A stretch of DNA of 64,000 nt from Geotalea sp. SG265 (GTDB lineage Bacteria; Desulfobacterota; Desulfuromonadia; Geobacterales; Geobacteraceae), in assembly GCF_022808985.1 (NCBI RefSeq), contig NZ_JAKZFT010000001.1, positions 248,001-312,000 of the forward strand, written 5' to 3'. A program made the translations under genes and the position numbers. The notes under the pieces were generated by a model that was not told the DNA's origin, searched no databases, and saw only the letters and a list, made by a program, of their open reading frames with translations. Of the stretch, positions 63,147 to 64,000 are shown piece after piece (the stretch's first letter is position 1; each line of letters opens with the position of its first letter).

Positions 63147-63545
63147 TCAAACGAGCTCGATTGGCTCTGGTTGAACCTTGTCGCCGCTGATGCGGAAGGA
63201 ATTGACCACCGGCCGTTCCGGCTCGGCCAGAGAGGCAATGACATAGGAAACGTTCGGAGTAAGGGCCAGACGGATATCCTCTTCGGAGGGACGGGCGGGG
63301 GTCTCGGGATGGGAATGGTAGATGGCCAGCATCTCCAAACCCTTGCCGCGCAACTCCTTGATCACGGCGAACTGCTCCTTGGGGTCCATCATGAAGTGCT
63401 CATTGCTCCGGTCGGTATTGGTCATGCGGTAAATGACGGAAATCTCGCCGGCAGTGCCGCCTAGTATGCCGCATACCTCAAGGGGAAAACCCGATTTCGC
63501 ATGGGCAACAATATCATCATGGATAATCTTAGGGATTTTCAGCAT
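63147..63545 (-). CDS. JAMM/MPN+ metalloprotease, Mec-like
   Basis: A 132-residue protein. ATG 63545 gives the family start MLKIPKIIHDDIVAHAKSG. The JAMM zinc site is complete: Glu 23 (PLEVCGILGG) and HSHPETPARPSEED (His 77, His 79, Ser 87, Asp 90). Bacterial members such as Mec+ cleave cysteine or other products from the C-terminus of ubiquitin-like sulfur-carrier proteins. It lies 11 bp downstream of an E1-like MoeB/ThiF gene, supporting that role. The carrier protein itself is not in the window and may be encoded upstream of it. Confidence 0.92.
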   Translation of the reverse strand: MLKIPKIIHDDIVAHAKSGFPLEVCGILGGTAGEISVIYRMTNTDRSNEHFMMDPKEQFAVIKELRGKGLEMLAIYHSHPETPARPSEEDIRLALTPNVSYVIASLAEPERPVVNSFRISGDKVQPEPIELV

Positions 63546-63556
63546 GTCAAAGCCTC

Positions 63557-64000
63557 TTATTTCTCCAGATCGCAAACGTTCAGCGCGTCCAGTTCATCCA
63601 CTACCTGGGTGATGGTCGGGTGGTCGCCGCAGATGGGGCATTTGCCGCTCTTCTTGATGGGTACCTCGCGAAACCTCATGCGTAGCGCGCTGTAGGTGAG
63701 CAGTCGTCCAGTCAGAAGCTCTCCCTTGCCAAGCAGGTACTTGATCGCCTCGGTCGCCTGAATGGTGCCGATCACCCCCGGCAGAACACCGATCACCCCG
63801 GCAGTGGAGCAGGTGGGAATGGCGTCCTTCGGTGGCGGCGTCGGGAAGATGCAGCGGTAGCAGGGTGATTTGCCCGGGTCGATGGTGATGGTCTGGCCGT
63901 CGAACTGGAGGATGCCGCCATGGGAGTAGGGCTTCCCTGCCAGGACGCAGGCATCATTGATAAGAAACTTGGCGGCAAAGTTGTCGGTGCCGTCGATGAC
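63557..64000 (-). CDS. MoeB/ThiF-family E1-like adenylyltransferase (5' end outside window)
   Basis: The C-terminal 147 residues are visible; the frame runs off the right edge. Family features: IDGTDNFAAKFLINDACV at the adenylation site, catalytic Cys in PTCSTAGVIGVLPG, and zinc pairs PCYRC and CPICG. The enzyme adenylates, and may thiolate, the Gly-Gly end of a ubiquitin-like sulfur carrier (MoaD, ThiS or CysO type). Next to a JAMM protease and the sulfite reductase operon, a role in sulfur-carrier-dependent cysteine (or methionine) synthesis is more likely than molybdopterin synthesis, but that is inference. Confidence 0.93.
   Translation of the reverse strand, partial: VIDGTDNFAAKFLINDACVLAGKPYSHGGILQFDGQTITIDPGKSPCYRCIFPTPPPKDAIPTCSTAGVIGVLPGVIGTIQATEAIKYLLGKGELLTGRLLTYSALRMRFREVPIKKSGKCPICGDHPTITQVVDELDALNVCDLEK

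Overview
The window looks like the chromosome of a Geobacter-type bacterium (order Desulfuromonadales/Geobacterales). No single gene proves this. The combination supports it: a 12-heme c-type cytochrome, abundant exported repeat proteins, a membrane-bound proton-pumping pyrophosphatase, a methylmalonyl-CoA branch, an FAD/Fe-S lactate or glycolate oxidase next to a LarA racemase, a sigma-54 response regulator, and assimilatory sulfate reduction ending in a small siroheme sulfite reductase. Almost all of the window is coding, with dense operons and no rRNA, CRISPR array, insertion sequence or prophage.

Layout. 1-3.9 kb: the end of a sigma-54-dependent response regulator, a likely sigma-54 promoter with two upstream palindromes, and four exported proteins rich in Met and Gly. 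4-6 kb: a KefB-type cation/proton antiporter. 6.1-15 kb: a Spy/CpxP-like periplasmic protein divergent from a BaeSR-like two-component system, followed by an outer-membrane lipoprotein, MacA-like adaptor, ABC ATPase, MacB-like permease and MATE exporter. A 38-bp site made of 11-bp repeats lies upstream of both the spy-like gene and the efflux operon. 15-18.1 kb: a secreted subtilase and two tRNA genes. 18.1-20.8 kb: hisZ-purA. 20.9-24.5 kb: exported proteins and a porin with a long structured leader. 24.9-33 kb: methylmalonyl-CoA epimerase and mutase, a biotin-dependent acyl-CoA carboxylase (two subunits) and an XRE-cupin regulator. 33-37.2 kb: a lactate module (larA, glcD-like, glcF-like). 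37.4-39.4 kb: hppA. 39.8-42.8 kb: a five-repeat exported protein divergent from a dodecaheme cytochrome. 42.9-47.5 kb: small envelope proteins, a YihY protein, a penicillin-binding-type transpeptidase, a YkgJ-like protein and an LpxH-like hydrolase. 48-54.1 kb: a tightly coupled operon of two AI-2E-family permeases, a copper ATPase, a LysE exporter, a rhodanese and a MauE/DoxX protein. 54.1-55.8 kb: plsY and a PilZ-like protein. 56-64 kb: a leftward sulfur-assimilation cluster (MoeB/ThiF-like, JAMM protease, sulfite reductase, TusA-like, unknown 267-aa protein, anion transporter, cysH, cysD, cysN).

How the genes work together. Carboxylase, epimerase and mutase would interconvert propionyl-CoA and succinyl-CoA; the B12-binding mutase subunit is not in the window. 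LarA would interconvert D- and L-lactate for the FAD/Fe-S oxidase. In the sulfur cluster sulfate would be imported, activated by CysDN, reduced by CysH and then by the siroheme reductase; the adjacent E1-like and JAMM proteins suggest a sulfur-carrier-protein route.

The least explained signals are non-coding: the duplicated 38-bp site; the porin leader, whose terminator competes with a longer-range helix; 7- and 9-bp tandem arrays in four gaps between co-directional genes; and two imperfect palindromic elements of 169 and 120 bp.
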